A program made the position numbers and the translations under genes. Shown one piece after another: positions 25,906-33,396 of a stretch of 64,000 bases of DNA; positions within the stretch are counted from its first letter, which is position 1; every line of letters starts with the position of its first letter. This stretch comes from an uncultured Victivallales bacterium (GTDB lineage: Bacteria; Verrucomicrobiota; Lentisphaeria; Victivallales; UBA1829), in assembly GCA_934661375.1 (NCBI GenBank), contig CAKUJH010000002.1, positions 62,001 to 126,000 on the forward strand, read 5' to 3'. The notes under the pieces were generated by a model. It searched no databases. It was not told the DNA's origin and saw nothing but the letters and a program-made list of their open reading frames with translations.

Positions 25906-26301
25906 ATGCGATTTAGATTTTTAGACAAAATATATATAATAGATGACATCACTATATGTGGTGTTCATACACCAAGCATGGAAGAATACTTATTGACACA
26001 GAGTTTATTTGCACCGGCAGTTTCTCTGCAAATACAATTGGCGCTTGAAACAATAGGCTTTCTTGTCTTCAAAAGGACAAACAAAAAGTATTGGGTGGTA
26101 TTGGAATCGCTAGAAGAATGTTCGCTGTTTTATTCTCATGGATTGGCATCAATCTATAAAGTGCAAATAAAGGAAATAGGGGATGATTTTTTTAGATGTT
26201 CCGGATCTGTCGTTGGAAAAATTAGAATATCAAAAATACCTGCGGCAAGCCTTTTTGATATCAACGAACTTTCAGCATTTCTTAACAACTTACATTCTTA
26301 A
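25906..26301 (+). CDS. Divergent hotdog-like protein, possible second dehydratase-like subunit
   Basis: The 131-residue protein resembles the layout of FabA/FabZ hotdog proteins. A helix at LFAPAVSLQIQLALETIGFLVF sits where FabZ has its PGVLQIEAMAQ helix, and beta-rich segments follow (YWVVLESLEECSLF, FFRCSGSVVGKIRISKI). The catalytic His and Glu are not evident, so it may be a non-catalytic partner or a binding protein. The assignment rests on pattern and context. AAGGA ten bases before the ATG at 25906 makes this start better than the ATG at 25888. Confidence 0.55.
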   Translation: MRFRFLDKIYIIDDITICGVHTPSMEEYLLTQSLFAPAVSLQIQLALETIGFLVFKRTNKKYWVVLESLEECSLFYSHGLASIYKVQIKEIGDDFFRCSGSVVGKIRISKIPAASLFDINELSAFLNNLHS

Positions 26302-26312
26302 AATAAATTTTT

Positions 26313-27383
26313 ATGAAATCAGTTTTTTTAAAACATATTCACTATATGCGAGCTATATCAATTTTATGCGTTGTTGCTGGACATATGTTTTTACCAACAG
26401 TATATTACACGCATTTTCAGTCTTTTTTTAGCGCGATACCATTTCTTTTTTTCTCAAATTGTACCATTTGGTTTGTTTTTATTTCAGGATTTATTTATTG
26501 CCACACAAAAATGCGTAGCTCACGACCATATCATCAGCTTATAAAACATAAGATTATCAATCTTTATTTCCCAATGCTTTTTATGTCCATTCCTGCTATT
26601 TTTTTATTTGTTATTCCATGTTTAAACTTGCTCATTAAGCCTTCTTCTTTGGAGTATATCTTCGTTGTTTTTCTTGTATATATACTAGGGTTGAGCAATG
26701 GTTCATATTGGTATATATTATATATTTTATCAGTCTTTTTTATTAGTCCTTTATTGTTATATATCGCTCAAAAAAAATATATATTCTTTTTTACTTTTTC
26801 TATTATGACATTATGTTTTTTCTTTTTTCCTAGATCTTTAACTATTTTTCCAGAAAATCTTCTATATTTTACTCCAGTTTTTTTATTGGGAATCATTTCT
26901 CGATTAAATTTTATTATGGTTCAAGTTTTTTTGTTACACAACAAGCAATGGCTCTCAGTTCTTGCTATATTATTATATTTTATCTCCCATCTAATTTTTT
27001 TACACTTTATCGGAAGTTTGGACAGACAGTGGCTTTTTAATCGAAACATACCATGGCTCATGCGATTAGGCATAATGATGTTTAGTTGGTTCAAGGTCGT
27101 TCTTTTTTTTCTTATATGGACTTTTTTTATATCTCATCCTAACCTTGAATCCAAATTATTAAATTTAATTGCAAATCATTCATTTGGCATTTATTTTATA
27201 CATGCTTATTTTTTATCGTATATCTTTTTGCATTATCAATCTATTTGGCCGCGACATCAAATATATGGTTCAATTCTTTCATGGATACTTGCATTGATAG
27301 TACCTGTCGTCTCTCTTATAGTTTCATTAATACTACACAAAATATTTGGAAGATATTCTAAATATTTGATTGGAGTAAAATAA
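26313..27383 (+). CDS. Acyltransferase-3 family membrane protein
   Basis: A 356-residue, very hydrophobic protein with about ten membrane segments. The start IHYMRAISILCVVAGHMF matches the acyltransferase-3 family (OafA, WecH, NodX relatives), where Arg13 and His24 are the conserved residues. Later IANHSFGIYFIHAYFL matches the family's C-terminal motif. These enzymes move acetyl or longer acyl groups across the membrane onto sugars or lipids. As the last gene of the fatty-acid/polyketide-like operon, it could transfer the finished chain to a cell-surface acceptor. It is the most AT-rich gene in the window. Confidence 0.9.
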   Translation: MKSVFLKHIHYMRAISILCVVAGHMFLPTVYYTHFQSFFSAIPFLFFSNCTIWFVFISGFIYCHTKMRSSRPYHQLIKHKIINLYFPMLFMSIPAIFLFVIPCLNLLIKPSSLEYIFVVFLVYILGLSNGSYWYILYILSVFFISPLLLYIAQKKYIFFFTFSIMTLCFFFFPRSLTIFPENLLYFTPVFLLGIISRLNFIMVQVFLLHNKQWLSVLAILLYFISHLIFLHFIGSLDRQWLFNRNIPWLMRLGIMMFSWFKVVLFFLIWTFFISHPNLESKLLNLIANHSFGIYFIHAYFLSYIFLHYQSIWPRHQIYGSILSWILALIVPVVSLIVSLILHKIFGRYSKYLIGVK

Positions 27384-27408
27384 CGTTATTATATGCGAAT
27401 ATGAGACC

Positions 27409-27525
27409 ATGGACTATTCCACCAGAGAAATTTACCGCGAGACTTCCACCATGAAATTCAGAAAACAACAGGGAAAATGGAAGCTTTCTGAAGAAGTTTG
27501 CCGTAAAGGTCCTTTTGGAAAATAA
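27409..27525 (+). other. Short frame of 38 codons, possible gene fragment
   Basis: The frame begins MDYSTREIYRETSTMKF and ends with KGPFGK. It has no clear ribosome site and no recognised family. It lies at the junction between the AT-rich operon and the GC-rich mobile-element remnants and may be debris of the latter. Confidence 0.2.
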
Positions 27526-27544
27526 TACCGCAAGGAATTCAGAA

Positions 27545-27583
27545 AAAACGCCCGATCCGAATAAAAACGGATTGGGCGTTTTG
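27545..27583. terminator. Terminator hairpin at the end of the AT-rich block
   Basis: AAAACGCCCGATCCG (27545-27559) pairs with CGGATTGGGCGTTTT (27568-27582) with one G-T pair. A and T runs flank it, so it can act in both directions. Confidence 0.75.
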
Positions 27584-27588
27584 CTATA

Positions 27589-28002
27589 TTGAAAGGGCGT
27601 CCATCTTGGACAACTCCAGGATCTTCGAATTGCAAACAGGGCAGGGGGGCGAAGAGTTTTTCGCCGTTTCAGCTTTTGGCGGAATATGCCGACGGTGCGG
27701 AATGGGCGGGCAGGAGATTTCAGGAATTATTCAAAGTCTCCAATGAAATGCATCTTCATGTTCTTCAGTGGTCGAAGGGATTGAAAGCCCGTTTCCATAT
27801 CGGGGAAGTCAGCGATTCCGATATTGTGGAGAACAATACCGGTGAAAAAACCTTTGACTGGTGCAGTTTCGGTTCTTTTCTGTTCCGGCTTGCCACATGG
27901 CAGGAAAAGTATCTGCTCCGGAAGTTCGCCACGGAAAACAATTACAGTGGCTTTCTTGATCTGATTCGGGACATCTCCATCAGGGCAGGGGTGCTGTCAT
28001 GA
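27589..28002 (+). pseudogene. Rep-like protein fragment (plasmid/phage replication type), N-terminally truncated
   Basis: The 137-residue frame has only a TTG start, and the region just upstream is a terminator, so the N-terminal part is missing. The segment SFSPFQLLAEYADGAEW, then HVLQWSKGLKARFHIGEVSD, resembles the C-terminal part of rolling-circle-type replication proteins, from memory of the family and not from a search. The other frame upstream of a run of six G (near 27645) reads DNSRIFELQTGQGG, which would fit an older in-frame start, so a frameshift is possible. It is coupled to the XRE regulator by an overlap (ATGA, 27999-28002). Confidence 0.4.
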
Positions 28003-28223
28003 CGGGTGAACAGCTGAAGAAATACCGGCATGACCTGCATCTGACGCAGGCGCAGCTGGCGTGTGAACTTTGTGTAACGCGTCGGGCGGTGATCTCCTGG
28101 GAGACGGATTCCCGTAATATGCCCCTGCCCGTTGAGAAGCTGTTCTGTCTGCTTTATGACCTGCCGTTCATGCCCTGCCCGGATGCGCTGCTTCCGGATG
28201 ACCGCCATCCGGATCTGTTCTGA
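27999..28223 (+). CDS. XRE-family helix-turn-helix protein
   Basis: This 74-residue protein is one helix-turn-helix domain: LKKYRHDLHLTQAQLACELC, then VTRRAVISWETDSRNMP. It is a typical small phage or plasmid repressor. It overlaps the Rep-like fragment by four bases, so the two once formed a replication/control unit of a small mobile element. A palindromic operator candidate lies about 0.8 kb away, upstream of the 59-residue gene. Composition is GC-rich, unlike the adjacent polyketide-like operon. Confidence 0.8.
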   Translation: MTGEQLKKYRHDLHLTQAQLACELCVTRRAVISWETDSRNMPLPVEKLFCLLYDLPFMPCPDALLPDDRHPDLF

Positions 28224-28410
28224 TTTTGCTGAACTGAAGTTTTGCAAAAATGAAATCAGATGCCATCTCTTGCAAAGAATTTGTTTTGCAAAATGGGAGA
28301 ACAGGGCAGGGAACGGAAAATCGTTTTTAGGGGCTTCTGACAGCGATTCTCCCGTTTTCCCATATCTGATGTCATCTGCGGGTTTGAAGGGCTTTATAAG
28401 GCAATCGCGA

Positions 28411-28438
28411 ACGTCGCATAATATATATTATGTTAAAT
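28411..28438 (+). other. Xer recombination site (dif)
   Basis: The 28-base site has an 11-base XerC arm (28411-28421, ending TCGCATAA), a 6-base centre TATATA, and the XerD arm TTATGTTAAAT (28428-28438). Compared with E. coli dif from memory, the XerD arm is identical and 23 of 28 bases match overall. This is either the chromosomal dif site at the replication terminus or a Xer site carried by an integrated element; the Rep-like and XRE remnants alongside favour past Xer-mediated integration. FtsK, which activates Xer recombination at dif, is encoded 18 kb away. The rest of 28224-28733 holds nothing else I can assign. Confidence 0.8.
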
Positions 28439-28733
28439 CGAATATAGGGCAGTGGATTTGTTGTTGATTTTATATTACTTTGATTTACAGAAGCTTACAG
28501 CTTGTGAAAATGGGAATGTTGATAACTTGAAAATAGTTTTTGACATTTTTAGCCGGTTTGACTTGTCCGGGACGTCGCCCCCAGAAAAATGAGGAATCGT
28601 ATTTTGGAAAAAGAAAAATCAAAGGCTGACAGAACATTTTCTGCAGTCCGGATCGGGGCAGGTCAGGAATGGCGGGAAAATGGAATTTATATAAAAATGA
28701 TTAAAATAATACAACATTATTCTTTCAGGCAAA

Positions 28734-28763
28734 AATAAAAACCGCAGCTGTCAATAACTGCGG
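28734..28763 (-). terminator. Rho-independent terminator of the 59-residue protein gene
   Basis: On the minus strand CCGCAG, a ten-base loop and CTGCGG are followed by a T-rich tail (TTTTTATTTT). Confidence 0.75.
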
Positions 28764-28790
28764 CTCCATGGTACAACAATGGAAATGGAA

Positions 28791-28970
28791 TTATTTCTTT
28801 TTTGCGGCGTCCCAGGTAGCCTTGCTGACGAAGGTAGTCAGGTTGCGGCCGTCTTTTGTTTTCGCTCTGAATGCATAGCGTTTCTGAGTTGCCTTGCCAT
28901 AAGTTTTGAATTCAGTGACTTCGGCAGAAACTTTCTTACGGTTCTTTACGTCATAAAAATCGTACTTCAT
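28791..28970 (-). CDS. Small protein of 59 residues, function unknown
   Basis: The frame starts MKYDFYDVKNRKKV, continues with FKTYGKATQKRYAFRAKTK and ends WDAAKKK. It is highly basic and probably beta-rich. GGAGG lies six bases before the ATG, a good terminator follows the stop, and a palindrome lies just upstream, so this is a convincing gene despite its size. I recognise no family. A nucleic-acid-binding role would suit the charge and the neighbouring mobile-element remnants, but this is a guess. Confidence 0.7.
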   Translation of the reverse strand: MKYDFYDVKNRKKVSAEVTEFKTYGKATQKRYAFRAKTKDGRNLTTFVSKATWDAAKKK

Positions 28971-29001
28971 GGGGTTCCTCCATGTTGTTTTGGGTTATCT
29001 C

Positions 29002-29018
29002 ATACTCACCGTGAGTAT
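29002..29018. promoter_or_regulatory. Palindromic operator candidate upstream of the 59-residue gene
   Basis: ATACTCAC, one C, then GTGAGTAT: a perfect eight-base palindrome 32 bases before the start codon. Its form suits a dimeric XRE-type repressor. The remaining bases to 29234 are AT-rich and unassigned. Confidence 0.45.
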
Positions 29019-29234
29019 TGATTCTTTTTATTACCGTTAACCGTTCATTCCGCAATAATATACAACATATTTTTCTGCGGTTCAACCGTTAAAAAGTCCA
29101 TTGCAAGCAATATTTTAAAAAAAATCTTCTTTTTTTCTTGAAAAACCGCTGTTTCTTTCGTTTTTATCGCAGCAACAGCCAAGATCCAGACACAATTTTA
29201 GAAAAACCTGTCCCCTCCCCTGCTCTGTCTGTAA

Positions 29235-29828
29235 CTAACACTTTTTTAATAATTCTTTGCATACCTTAAAATTTTTTTTGTCGGTGATCGTGATTAAGCT
29301 ATAATGCTCGTCAATCACGGATCGCTTTATCCCGTTGTGCATCGCATTAGTTAACCAAATGACGTCCAGTTGTTTTTTATCAAGGATTAACATTAAAGCA
29401 ATACGATCTACTACTGCTTGGTATTTTTTAGCTCTTTTATCTGCAATATTTTTCTTTCTACATAACTTAAAGAATTCTCCATAAGCAGCAGGAACAGGAT
29501 TACCGGAAACACAGATAGCTTTTGCTTTTTCGTAAGCAACGTCAAGAGGATCATTTTTCCGAGATTGAGCAATTTTCCAGTATTCAGCATATTGTTCACC
29601 CATTACAGCACGGTATTTCTGTACTATCGAACAGGCTTCTTCAATATCAAGATCATCATAATCAAATATACTTTTCTGCATATGCTCGTTAAGACTTCTG
29701 GCTGGAATAACGGAAGGCATTGTTTCTCGCAGAATCCATTTGTAGCCACAAATACATTCTACGCGTTCTCCTACAAGAGAAATCTCTACATCGTATTGCT
29801 GTTTACATTTTGGACATTGAATTTGCAT
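29235..29828 (-). CDS. Zinc-ribbon protein of unknown function
   Basis: The 197-residue protein opens with MQIQCPKCKQQYDVEI, then ERVECICGYKW, giving a four-Cys zinc ribbon like the MJ0042 type found at the start of many bacterial proteins. The rest (about residues 50-197) is helical, charged and unrecognised. The ATG at 29828 has AGGA upstream; the frame runs further upstream into the tRNA-Val gene and that extension is not credible. Composition is rather AT-rich. It sits directly after a tRNA gene, a common integration point, so it may have arrived with a mobile element. Confidence 0.7.
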   Translation of the reverse strand: MQIQCPKCKQQYDVEISLVGERVECICGYKWILRETMPSVIPARSLNEHMQKSIFDYDDLDIEEACSIVQKYRAVMGEQYAEYWKIAQSRKNDPLDVAYEKAKAICVSGNPVPAAYGEFFKLCRKKNIADKRAKKYQAVVDRIALMLILDKKQLDVIWLTNAMHNGIKRSVIDEHYSLITITDKKNFKVCKELLKKC

Positions 29829-29864
29829 TTTTTCCTGCTCTATATAAACGATGTAAAGCGAAAC

Positions 29865-29941
29865 TGGTGGACGAAGAGGGATTCGAACCCCCGACATTCA
29901 CGGTGTAAACGTGACGCTCTAACCGACTGAGCTATTCGTCC
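29865..29941 (-). tRNA. tRNA-Val (anticodon UAC)
   Basis: Acceptor arms GGACGAA and TTCGTCC pair fully. The anticodon stem TCACG/CGTGA encloses TTTACAC with anticodon TAC, the T-loop is GGTTCGAAT, and CCA is encoded at the 3' end. Confidence 0.95.
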
Positions 29942-30069
29942 ATGTTCCGGATATGAGGCAAAATTTACCCGATAAACCTGTAAAATTCAAGCTGATTCCT
30001 GAAAAAACCTCCACTTTTTTTAAAATAACCTTTAAAAATCTCGATTTCAACGGGAAAAATTCACCAAGT

Positions 30070-30080
30070 CGTGCTATATT
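30070..30080 (+). promoter_or_regulatory. Extended -10 box before aspS
   Basis: CGTGCTATATT, matching the TGC-TATATT form seen at other promoters here, 60 bases before the start. No good -35 box at the right distance. Confidence 0.35.
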
Positions 30081-30139
30081 GACTCCCAAATTACGGAGAA
30101 TACGTTTTTAACCATAACATATCAGGAGTGAGTTGTTTC

Positions 30140-31996
30140 ATGCATCCTTACAGAACACACACGTGCGATGCTCTTAGAAAAGAAGACGTCGGCAAGAAAG
30201 TCCGGCTTTCCGGATGGATTCACAGCGTCCGCGACCATGGCGGCGTTATCTTCATCGACCTGCGCGACCATTACGGGAAAACCCAGGTTGTCATTGATCC
30301 CAAAATGCATTTCTATCAGGAACTCGAACGTTGGCGTGTCGAAACCGTGGTCTGCTTCACGGGTACCGTAGTGGCGCGTTCTGCCGAAACGGTCAACCCC
30401 AAACTTGCCACCGGCGAAATTGAACTGGTCGCGGAAGATATGGAAATCCTCGGCGAAGCGGATGTTCTGCCGTTCCAGATTGCCAAGGATGAACAGTCCC
30501 CGGAAGCGCTGCGTCTCAAATACCGTTTTCTGGACCTCCGCCGCGACAAGCTGCATGAAAACATCATGCTCCGCTCCAATGTCATTGCGGAAATGCGCAA
30601 ACAGATGATTGAACTCGGGTTCATGGAATATCAGACTCCGATTCTGACCAGCAGCTCGCCGGAAGGCGCGCGCGATTATCTGGTTCCCAGCCGGGTGCAT
30701 CCGGGACAGTTCTACGCCCTGCCCCAGGCGCCCCAGCAGTTCAAACAGTTGCTCATGGTGGCGGGATTCGACCGTTACTTCCAGATTGCGCCGTGCTTCC
30801 GTGACGAAGACGCCCGTGCGGACCGTTCCCCCGGTGAATTTTATCAGCTGGATATTGAAATGAGTTTTGTTACGCAGGATGACATCTTTGCCATTCTGGA
30901 AAAAGTCATTACTCATATCTTCACCAAATTCAGCAAGAAGAAAGTCGAACCGTTTGTACGCATTCCGTATCGGGAAGCGATGTTCAAATACGGTTCGGAC
31001 AAGCCGGATCTCCGCAACCCGCTGGAAATCATTGATGTTTCGGACGTTTTCGCCAACAGCGGATTCAATGCGTTTGCGCAGGTCGTGAAAAACGGCGGCG
31101 TAGTGCGTTCCATCAAAGTGCCGGGCATCGGTCCGAACCAGCCCCGTAAATTCTACGATGACATGATTGCTTTCGCCCAGAGTGTCGGCGCCAAAGGCAT
31201 GGCATACATCATCTTCAATGAAGACGGTGAAAAGAGCCCGATCGTGAAATTCATGAAGCGCGAAGAACTGGATGAACTCCGCAAACGCGCGGGCGTCAAG
31301 ACCGGCGACGTCATGTTCTTCCTGGCAGACAAGGAATCCAAAGTGGTGGATATTGCCGGACAGGTTCGTACCGAACTGGGCAACCGCTTGAATCTGATTG
31401 ATCCGAATGTGTTCAAATTCTGCTGGATCGTGGATTTCCCGATGTTCGAGCTGGATGAAGAAACCAACAAGATTATCTTCAGCCACAACCCGTTCTCCAT
31501 GCCGCAGGGCGGTATGGAAGCGCTGGAAACCAAGAATCCGCTGGATATTCTTGCTTATCAGTATGATATTGTCTGCAACGGCATTGAACTGTCGAGCGGC
31601 GCAATCCGCAATCATCGTCCGGATATCATGTACAAGGCGTTCGAAATCGCCGGCTACAAGAAGGAAACGGTGGATGAACGTTTCGGCGGCATGATTCAGG
31701 CGTTCAAGCTGGGCGCGCCTCCGCACGGCGGCATTGCTCCGGGCGTGGACCGCATTGTCATGCTGCTGGCGGATGAGCCGAATATCCGTGAAGTCATTGC
31801 CTTCCCGTTCAACCAGCAGGCGCAGGACCTGATGATGAATGCGCCGCATGAAGCGGATCTCAAACAGCTGCGCGAACTGCGCATTATTCCGCTGGAACCG
31901 GAACTCAAATTCGAGGAAACGTTCAAACGTCTTCACGCGGAAGCGGTCAAAATCCGTGAAGCCGGTCTGGCGGCGCAGGAAACTGCCAAAAACTGA
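30140..31996 (+). CDS. aspS: Aspartyl-tRNA synthetase
   Basis: A 618-residue class II synthetase of the bacterial type. The N-terminal anticodon-binding OB domain contains VRLSGWIHSVRDHGGVIFID. Motif 2 is in QIAPCFRDEDARADRSPGEF, the GAD insertion lies in the middle (about 290-420), and motif 3 is in GGIAPGVDRIVMLLADE. It charges tRNA-Asp with aspartate. AGGAG lies 11 bases before the ATG at 30140; the in-frame GTG at 30128 is too close to that site. It is the first gene of a five-gene operon (30140-34917) with short gaps. Confidence 0.97.
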   Translation: MHPYRTHTCDALRKEDVGKKVRLSGWIHSVRDHGGVIFIDLRDHYGKTQVVIDPKMHFYQELERWRVETVVCFTGTVVARSAETVNPKLATGEIELVAEDMEILGEADVLPFQIAKDEQSPEALRLKYRFLDLRRDKLHENIMLRSNVIAEMRKQMIELGFMEYQTPILTSSSPEGARDYLVPSRVHPGQFYALPQAPQQFKQLLMVAGFDRYFQIAPCFRDEDARADRSPGEFYQLDIEMSFVTQDDIFAILEKVITHIFTKFSKKKVEPFVRIPYREAMFKYGSDKPDLRNPLEIIDVSDVFANSGFNAFAQVVKNGGVVRSIKVPGIGPNQPRKFYDDMIAFAQSVGAKGMAYIIFNEDGEKSPIVKFMKREELDELRKRAGVKTGDVMFFLADKESKVVDIAGQVRTELGNRLNLIDPNVFKFCWIVDFPMFELDEETNKIIFSHNPFSMPQGGMEALETKNPLDILAYQYDIVCNGIELSSGAIRNHRPDIMYKAFEIAGYKKETVDERFGGMIQAFKLGAPPHGGIAPGVDRIVMLLADEPNIREVIAFPFNQQAQDLMMNAPHEADLKQLRELRIIPLEPELKFEETFKRLHAEAVKIREAGLAAQETAKN

Positions 31997-32034
31997 GGAG
32001 TTCCGCTATATATTAAGGATAAAGGGGGCAGCGC

Positions 32035-32649
32035 ATGAAGTACAGTATCAGCAGAGGAACCAGACGAAGCGGTAGAAAAACTCATTTTCCGCTTCTGCTG
32101 CTGATTTTCGTGTTTGCCGCTGCTGCCTCTTTTTTCCTGTGGCGGACAGGCGAATTCGCGTATGATTATTTCACCCGTTCGTCGCGGTATGACGGAATTA
32201 TCCGGAAGGCGGCAATCCGCAACCGCATCGACCCTGCCCTGGTCAAGGCGGTTATCTGGCGCGAAAGCCGGTTCGACCGCAGCGCACGCGGACTGAAAGG
32301 GGAAATCGGGCTGATGCAGATCATGCCGGATTTCGCCGCTGTTGACTGGGCAAAGGCGCACCGCTGCAAGGTCCCTGCCCGCGGTGCGCTGTACGATCCT
32401 GAATTGAATATTGATATCGGGTCATGGTATCTGGCGCGGGCTCTCCGGCGGTACAGCCGGTACAAAGATGCCGCCGCGCTGGCTTTATGTGAATACAATG
32501 CCGGTGCCAGACGCACCGCGGACTGGAAACCGGCGGATGTCCAGACACCTGTTCTGGACAGGATTACCATTCCCTCCACCCGCAGTTATGTCAATGACAT
32601 TCTGGCGCGGTACGATTACTACAAAAAACAAAACCGACCCAAGAATTGA
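32035..32649 (+). CDS. Membrane-anchored lytic transglycosylase (SLT family)
   Basis: The 204-residue protein has one N-terminal membrane segment (about residues 17-38, FPLLLLIFVFAAAASFFLW) and a soluble lytic transglycosylase domain. The catalytic Glu is in WRESRFDRSARG, followed by GEIGLMQIMPDFA and later LCEYNAGARR, the family's three motifs in order. It cleaves the MurNAc-GlcNAc bond in peptidoglycan from the periplasmic side. It lies 38 bases after aspS in the same operon. Confidence 0.93.
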   Translation: MKYSISRGTRRSGRKTHFPLLLLIFVFAAAASFFLWRTGEFAYDYFTRSSRYDGIIRKAAIRNRIDPALVKAVIWRESRFDRSARGLKGEIGLMQIMPDFAAVDWAKAHRCKVPARGALYDPELNIDIGSWYLARALRRYSRYKDAAALALCEYNAGARRTADWKPADVQTPVLDRITIPSTRSYVNDILARYDYYKKQNRPKN

Positions 32650-32663
32650 AAGGTACCCAATCT

Positions 32664-33377
32664 ATGCGTTATTTATTCTCCGTTGCTGTCCTTTTCCTGA
32701 GTTTGCTTTCATGTACCGTCCTGGCGGAAGCGGAAACCACGGAACACAGAATCGACTTTTCACAGGCAAAGCAGGAAGGCAAAGCGGTTACCGGCTGGAC
32801 TTACAAAGGAAAATTCGGAACCCGCGCGGCAAAATTCGATATTGTCAATCTGGATGGAATCCGTGTGCTGCGTCTTGCGTCCGATAAAGGAACCGGAACG
32901 CTGCTGCATGACATCGCCCGGATCGATCTTTCCAAATACAGATGGATGCGCTGGAAATGGCGTGTTGCCGCCCTGCCCCGGAATGCAGACGGCACAGTTC
33001 CCGCGAGAGATGATCAGGCAATCGGGATTTACATCGGAACCGGCAGCACGTTTTCGCAGGAAAGTGTGGCGTTCCGCTGGGAAACCCGGACGCCGAAAGA
33101 GACAACCGGCAAGGTCAAATATGCCATGGGCGCACTTCAGGTTCACTGGATCTGTGTCCGGAACGAGTCAGACGGTCTGAACAAATGGTATGTGGATGAA
33201 TGCAATATTTACGACATTCTCTATAAATATTTCAACGGAAAAGTTCCTTCCAAAGATATTGCGCTGTCACTGTCCGCCAATTCCCAGTATACCGGCAGTT
33301 CATCTGTCGCTTATCTGGAGTACATTGAATTTTCCGAAAAACCGCTGCTGCCGGAACCCACTGTGAAATGCAAATAA
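32664..33377 (+). CDS. Exported DUF3047-family protein
   Basis: The 237-residue protein starts with a signal peptide (MRYLFSVAVLFLSLLSC, lipobox-like, or cleaved after VLAEA). The mature part shows DUF3047 features: YRWMRWKWRVAALP, ARDDQAIGIYIGTGS, and WICVRNESDGLNKWYVDE. DUF3047 proteins are periplasmic or outer-membrane beta-sandwiches without known function. AAAGG ten bases before the ATG at 32664 favours this start over the TTG at 32646, which overlaps the upstream stop. It follows the transglycosylase gene closely. Confidence 0.8.
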   Translation: MRYLFSVAVLFLSLLSCTVLAEAETTEHRIDFSQAKQEGKAVTGWTYKGKFGTRAAKFDIVNLDGIRVLRLASDKGTGTLLHDIARIDLSKYRWMRWKWRVAALPRNADGTVPARDDQAIGIYIGTGSTFSQESVAFRWETRTPKETTGKVKYAMGALQVHWICVRNESDGLNKWYVDECNIYDILYKYFNGKVPSKDIALSLSANSQYTGSSSVAYLEYIEFSEKPLLPEPTVKCK

Positions 33378-33396
33378 ATCCAAGGAGATATTCATT

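Noticed and set aside
27383..27403. Possible second Xer site at the edge of the AT-rich block
   Set aside because: Reversed, it shows TTCGCATA followed by an AT-rich stretch, but the XerD arm does not match well enough to claim a site.
29829..29897. N-terminal extension of the zinc-ribbon protein
   Set aside because: The added codons run into the tRNA-Val gene and the ribosome site belongs to the ATG at 29828.
30122..31936. Open frame of 604 codons on the minus strand
   Set aside because: It lies antisense to aspS, which is certain from its motifs. Its composition (rich in His, Phe, Arg) is what reverse translation of a GC-biased gene gives.
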